Origin: Hyphomicrobium sp. 12-62-95
GTDB taxonomy: Bacteria; Pseudomonadota; Alphaproteobacteria; Rhizobiales; Hyphomicrobiaceae
NCBI GenBank assembly: GCA_002279935.1
Contig: NCCZ01000009.1
Span: forward strand, 183,128 to 247,127
Reading direction: 5' to 3'
DNA: 64,000 bases
Part shown: positions 60,884 to 64,000 of the stretch, piece by piece
Numbering within the stretch: the stretch's first letter is position 1
How the letters are laid out: every line of letters begins with the position of its first letter
The notes under the pieces: generated by a model
Database searches by the model: none
Seen by the model: only the letters and a program-made list of their open reading frames with translations
Told to the model about the DNA's origin: nothing
Made by a program: the position numbers and the translations under genes

Positions 60884-61348
60884 ATGGATGCTTATGTGGT
60901 TCTGAAGGTGGCGCACGTTTTGGGCGTCGTGCTGTTTGTTGGAAACATCATCGTGACGGCGGTTTGGAAGGGGATGGCGGACCGGACAGGGCGGCCGGAG
61001 GTGGTTGGGTTCGCGCAGCGTCTGGTGACGCTGACGGATTGGGTGTTCACGTTGCCCGGCGTGCTGCTCGTGTTGTTTGCCGGGTTGGCGATGGCGCATG
61101 TGGGCGGGCTTTCGACCTCTGAGACACCGTGGATTTGGCACGGTTTGGTTCTGTTCACGGTCTCGGGCTTGATCTGGGCTGGCGTGCTTATTCCGTTGCA
61201 GATCGTGCAAGGCAAGGCCGCACGGGCGTTCGAGCACGGGGGTGTTATTCCTGAGCGATATTGGCGGCTCAACCGGCAGTGGTTCATCTGGGGGATCGCG
61301 GCCACCGTGCTGCCGGTTATCAATATTGCGATCATGGTCGTGAAATAG
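60884..61348 (+). CDS. DUF2269-family integral membrane protein
   Basis: A 154-residue four-helix membrane protein (VLKVAHVLGVVLFVGNIIVT; WVFTLPGVLLVLFAGLAMAH; LVLFTVSGLIWAGVLIPLQI; the last helix ending NIAIMVVK). The HVLGVVLFVGN opening is typical of DUF2269, which resembles haem-copper-associated membrane proteins; function unknown. ATG 60884 is the best-placed start. The frame opens at 60848 with an atypical leader. Confidence 0.8.
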   Translation: MDAYVVLKVAHVLGVVLFVGNIIVTAVWKGMADRTGRPEVVGFAQRLVTLTDWVFTLPGVLLVLFAGLAMAHVGGLSTSETPWIWHGLVLFTVSGLIWAGVLIPLQIVQGKAARAFEHGGVIPERYWRLNRQWFIWGIAATVLPVINIAIMVVK

Positions 61349-61465
61349 AGGGCTCTCGCCACCCGCCTGCGTGATCACGATCGCGGGCGCTATGGCTGTA
61401 CTGAGCGCGCTTTCCGCCCCACCGCACCATTCACCCCACCGCTCGTTGCTCCGCCCCACACCTGA

Positions 61466-61488
61466 CCCCTCCCCGTCAAGGGGAGGGG
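61466..61488. repeat. CCCCTCCCC palindrome
   Basis: CCCCTCCCC-GTCAA-GGGGAGGGG. A second, very similar copy lies 43 bases on. Confidence 0.65.
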
Positions 61489-61508
61489 AATTAGAGAGCG
61501 TGCCCCGT

Positions 61509-61532
61509 CCCCTCCCGGTCAAGGGGAGGGGA
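61509..61532. repeat. CCCCTCCC palindrome, second copy
   Basis: CCCCTCCCGGTCAAGGGGAG, then GGGAG: same family as 61466-61488, with similar flanking (GAGAGCGT downstream of both). Confidence 0.65.
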
Positions 61533-61747
61533 GAAGAGAGAGCGTTGCCCCATACAGCGCCGGGCTTGGTCGGGCCGGGGTGATCCGGTATGGTCGCCGG
61601 CGACACGCCTGGGGTCGCGTGAACGGCAGATGAAGGGGCCGCTCAAGACCGGTTCAGGCAACCCGTGGCAGAAGGTTCGCCATAACCGCGTCACGGGAGC
61701 TGGCGACCATGGGTTACTCAAGCACGACTTTCGAGGAGGGCTATCTG

Positions 61748-62344
61748 ATGTCCGAGAGCAGCGTCTCCGCCCGTACGGGTGGCGATTACGACCGTTTGAT
61801 TTCGTTTCTGAAGAATCTGGCGCTGGTGGTGACGATTGTCGGCGCGGTGCCGACGGCGATCACGGCCTATCACGCCTACACATTCAAGGTGCCGTTCAGT
61901 CAGGTGCCGCAGCGGCTCGCCCAGTATGACTTGTGGGTGAAGAACATCGACTGCCAGATCGAATACAAGGCGCTGGCGACCGCGGAAGGCACGCGCGTCG
62001 ATGTCGGCGCCTGTCCGAAGACGGGCGACATCGCGCTGAAGCTGTCGTCGCCGGATGGGAAGGCGGCCTATCAGTGGATCGCCTACAACGAATTGCAGAA
62101 GCCAGGCGAGGCGCCGACGTCGTCGAGCTTTATCGACTTGCTCATTTCATCGGCGCGGGCGGACGAGACGCCGAAACCCTTCAAATTGGCGCAGGGCATG
62201 GAAGTCGTGTGTCAGGCGATCAAGGGCAATTCGGTGGTGCGCGTCGTCAAGGAAGGCGGCAAGTGCTACAAGGAGCTGTTCTCGCCGATCAAGGGCGCGG
62301 TTGAGAAGCGCGACGAGGTTGCCTGCTCGACGCCGTGCAGCTGA
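61748..62344 (+). CDS. Membrane-anchored hypothetical protein with Cys-rich periplasmic domain (198 aa)
   Basis: A 198-residue protein with a short cytoplasmic N-terminus, one helix (FLKNLALVVTIVGAVPTAIT) and a periplasmic domain containing about six cysteines (e.g. NIDCQIEY, VGACPKTGD, EVVCQAI, GKCYKELF, ACSTPC). Not recognised. GAGGAGG stands about eight bases before the ATG at 61748. Confidence 0.68.
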   Translation: MSESSVSARTGGDYDRLISFLKNLALVVTIVGAVPTAITAYHAYTFKVPFSQVPQRLAQYDLWVKNIDCQIEYKALATAEGTRVDVGACPKTGDIALKLSSPDGKAAYQWIAYNELQKPGEAPTSSSFIDLLISSARADETPKPFKLAQGMEVVCQAIKGNSVVRVVKEGGKCYKELFSPIKGAVEKRDEVACSTPCS

Positions 62345-62462
62345 CCTATTGACGGCTGGGATATGAATCGAACGCGGGCGGTGAGGGAGACCTCACCGCC
62401 CGCTGCCGTTTTGTAGATGACGCGACTGATGCCGTGACTGTTGCGGGATACCCCCACCCCTA

Positions 62463-62485
62463 CCCCTCCCCGCAAGGGGGAGGGG
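62463..62485. repeat. CCCCTCCCC palindrome, third region
   Basis: CCCCTCCCC-GCAAG-GGGGAGGGG, of the same family as 61466-61532, next to a dispersed GGATCC repeat. Confidence 0.65.
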
Positions 62486-62514
62486 AATGTTCGCGGTGTC
62501 TTGCGACGACACTT

Positions 62515-62565
62515 GCGCTGGATCCCCGAATGACGGTCGCTGCGCTTCCTTGTTCGAGGATGACG
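62515..62565. repeat. Dispersed GGATCC...GAGGATGACG repeat
   Basis: GCGCTGGATCCCCGAATGAC, core, TTCGAGGATGACG; the closest relative is 57785-57834. Confidence 0.7.
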
Positions 62566-62595
62566 TTGTGGGCGAGTGGCTTTGGACCTCGTGCG

Positions 62596-62883
62596 TTACG
62601 ACGAGTCCTTGCCCGTCGTCAGGCTGGTGCCATCGGTCTCGATTGTGTCGCCGGTCTTGGCCCACTTGGAGAAGTTCCACGGGCCGGTGACGCCACAATG
62701 ATCGTCGCACTCGGACTTGAACGTCATCGACTTGCCGGCCGCGATCTTGTGGACGGTTTCCTTGTCGCCCTGGTCAAGGCCGACCGAGATCTCGTTGGCG
62801 GACTTGTTGTTGATGGTGAGCGCGTGGGCGCCCGTCGTCATGGTGAGTGCAAGAGCTGCGGCGAGAGCGGCAGATTTCAACAT
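62596..62883 (-). CDS. Small exported protein (95 aa)
   Basis: A 95-residue protein with signal peptide MLKSAALAAALALTMTTGAH (cleaved after ALT). The mature part is polar (SANEISVGLDQGDKETVHKI, ECDDHCGVTGPWNFSKWAKT) with two cysteines and ends GTSLTTGKDSS. It has a strong AAGGAG ribosome site before the ATG at 62883. Not recognised. A partial second copy of its 3' part lies at 63213-63281. Confidence 0.72.
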   Translation of the reverse strand: MLKSAALAAALALTMTTGAHALTINNKSANEISVGLDQGDKETVHKIAAGKSMTFKSECDDHCGVTGPWNFSKWAKTGDTIETDGTSLTTGKDSS

Positions 62884-63289
62884 GGTTCTGTCTCCTTCCT
62901 CTTAGGTTGCGGGGATTTTGAGGTGAGGGATCACCGGGCGGGACGGTCCCGTTCGCAGCGTGCCTTCGAGGCTTGTGGCTGCGTTATACCGTTTCGCTTG
63001 ATGAGAAGTTGGGTGTGGATGTGCGCGTGGAGAAGACTTGGATCGCTCAACTCGTGGTCAAAACGATTTGAGCGCTGATACGCAATCGCGCGGATTTGCG
63101 CGCACTGCGGGCGGCACCACGTCTAAGGTTTCGCCGCGCATGATTTTGATGGCCGATGATGCGATCAAGTGTGCGGTACGACTTTGAGCGTGCGCTACTT
63201 TTTTGCCGGCGCTCAGGTGAGGCAGCGGCCATCGGTTTCGATGTTGTCGCCAGTCTTGGCGAACCAGGAAGAGTTCCAGTGCGCTGGGA
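62884..63289. other. Spacer containing a gene fragment
   Basis: Apart from the fragment at 63213-63281, no gene or regulatory element is evident here. Confidence 0.45.
63213..63281 (-). pseudogene. Truncated C-terminal copy of the 62596-62883 gene
   Basis: Read on the minus strand, this encodes HWNSSWFAKTGDNIETDGRC then LT and a stop, matching PWNFSKWAKTGDTIETDGTS of the neighbouring gene. The match begins just past the stop of the YkgJ-type gene (63290). The 5' part of the copy, including any start, is missing. Confidence 0.6.
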
Positions 63290-63661
63290 TCAGTCTTCGT
63301 GGTGATTGGTGACGGCGACGAAGTCGTCGTCGCGCTGGCAGCGGCGCTCATGCATGAGGAAATCATAGTAGCCGCAGCGGCCGGTGCCGGGATAGCTGCG
63401 GCAGGTGGCGGGGCGCGCATGATAAATCGTGCAGCGGCGTTCGGTGGTGTCGAAGAAGCGGCAGATGCGGCCGTAGATCTCGTCCTTCTTGCGGCGCATC
63501 GTATATTTATGGCCGTGCGCCTCTTTGGTGAATTTCCGCTTGGCGTCGTCGTAGGAGAGATCGTGGTGACGGGCGAGACGCTCGACATCGCGCTTGGTCA
63601 GCGGGATGACCGGGTACGAGCAGCAATACCCGGGGCAGTTCATACAATTGTAGAGGGTCAT
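63290..63661 (-). CDS. YkgJ-type cysteine-cluster protein
   Basis: A 123-residue small protein with a YkgJ-like metal-binding cysteine set (NCMNCPGYCCSYPVIPLTKR, then GRICRFFD, CTIYHARPATCRSYPGTGRC). It is presumed to chelate zinc or iron-sulfur, perhaps in maturation or modification. It is distinct from, but related in concept to, the YcgN-type protein at the other end of the window. Confidence 0.85.
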   Translation of the reverse strand: MTLYNCMNCPGYCCSYPVIPLTKRDVERLARHHDLSYDDAKRKFTKEAHGHKYTMRRKKDEIYGRICRFFDTTERRCTIYHARPATCRSYPGTGRCGYYDFLMHERRCQRDDDFVAVTNHHED

Positions 63662-64000
63662 GGCGGTCGATCGATCGTCCGGATTGGTGGCTGAAAAAGC
63701 GAGCCCGAACCAACGGAGGTCCGCGCGTCATCTGCCGGGATAGAGGATGTTCGTGCAGCGTCAAGGGTGTTGCCGTCGCTGGCTCAGTATATCGCTCAGG
63801 ACCGGGCGATTTCGGATCGATTGCGTGGATTGTTGCTATATGGCGACAAGTCCTTCTATTCGAATCGTGGATAAATCACGGCGCGGGGCCTGAACTCAGT
63901 TTCCTGCTTCAGTGCCTTCATTCCAACGTCACGTGCGCAACCCGCTGACCTGATTCTCGAATCAGGTAGTTTTCTTGCCGAAGGCGTCTCACTCGGCGGG
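63662..64000. other. No gene seen at the right edge
   Basis: 339 bases without a supported frame or RNA gene; it may be the 5' region of a gene beyond the window. Confidence 0.4.

Larger units (their letters stand above)
61349..61747. other. Intergenic region with two CCCCTCCCC palindromes
   Basis: A 399-base spacer. It carries the palindromes at 61466-61488 and 61509-61532 in tandem. No gene is seen. Confidence 0.55.

Noticed and set aside
1..64000. tRNA, rRNA or other known structured RNA genes
   Set aside because: No cloverleaf with CCA end, no rRNA signature and no RNase P/tmRNA-like segments were recognised by eye; a covariance-model search would be decisive.

Overview
The window is high-GC DNA from an alphaproteobacterium, most likely of the order Hyphomicrobiales (Hyphomicrobium-like). 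The main grounds are the cycHJKL-type block (ccmI-ccmE-ccmF-ccmH) followed by degP, a response regulator/histidine kinase pair and glnE; a FeuPQ-like two-component pair; a BigR-type persulfide locus; and an ethanolamine lyase cluster without microcompartment genes. The genus is inference. No rRNA, tRNA or CRISPR array was found.

Layout. 0.2-10 kb: a YcgN-type cysteine-cluster protein; a secreted RTX/Calx-beta M10 metalloprotease with a ~1-kb internal duplication; an overlapping operon for polyprenyl-phosphate sugar transfer (PAP2 phosphatase, GT2-GtrA, GT39); a TSUP permease whose only sensible start is CTG; and a small secreted cysteine-motif protein. 10.3-12.5 kb: a collapsed prophage, with a small-terminase-like gene, a deletion scar joining the start of a large terminase to the end of a tail protein, and a multidomain endolysin carrying a holin-like tail. 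12.6-15.7 kb: a PepSY-like protein, FeuPQ-like pair and glycine-zipper lipoprotein. 15.9-28.3 kb: cytochrome c maturation, a trypsin-like protease, DegP, a second two-component pair, and GlnE. 28.4-30.9 kb: EF-hand protein, ECF sigma factor, anti-sigma-like membrane protein and periplasmic metal-sensor-like protein, the last three coupled by 4-base overlaps. 30.9-41.8 kb: a degenerate histidine kinase, PepN, an EutR-like regulator, ethanolamine permease, EutBC, an Lrp/AsnC regulator and alanine dehydrogenase.

41.8-54 kb is an accessory-looking stretch of small, mostly exported proteins of unknown function (several clearly paralogous), a Crp/Fnr regulator, an acyltransferase, a Tll0287-like haem protein, a BLUF photoreceptor, a GIY-YIG gene bracketed by inverted palindromic repeats, and an AT-richer uracil-DNA-glycosylase-like gene. 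54-57 kb is uvrA. 57-58 kb is a repeat-rich spacer. 58-60.6 kb is a persulfide detoxification locus: a BigR-like repressor, rhodanese and TSUP permease divergent from a persulfide-dioxygenase-like hydrolase, with an AT-rich palindrome between them. The right end holds small membrane or secreted proteins, repeats, a gene fragment and a YkgJ-type cysteine-cluster protein.

Main points for a second look: the prophage deletion scar; the GIY-YIG gene between inverted copies of a dispersed palindrome; a three-member secreted family ending in a shared two-cysteine motif, one member frameshifted; a histidine kinase without a recognisable ATP-binding core; and the EF-hand/sigma/anti-sigma/sensor module. 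All family assignments come from reading the translated sequence; no database search was run.
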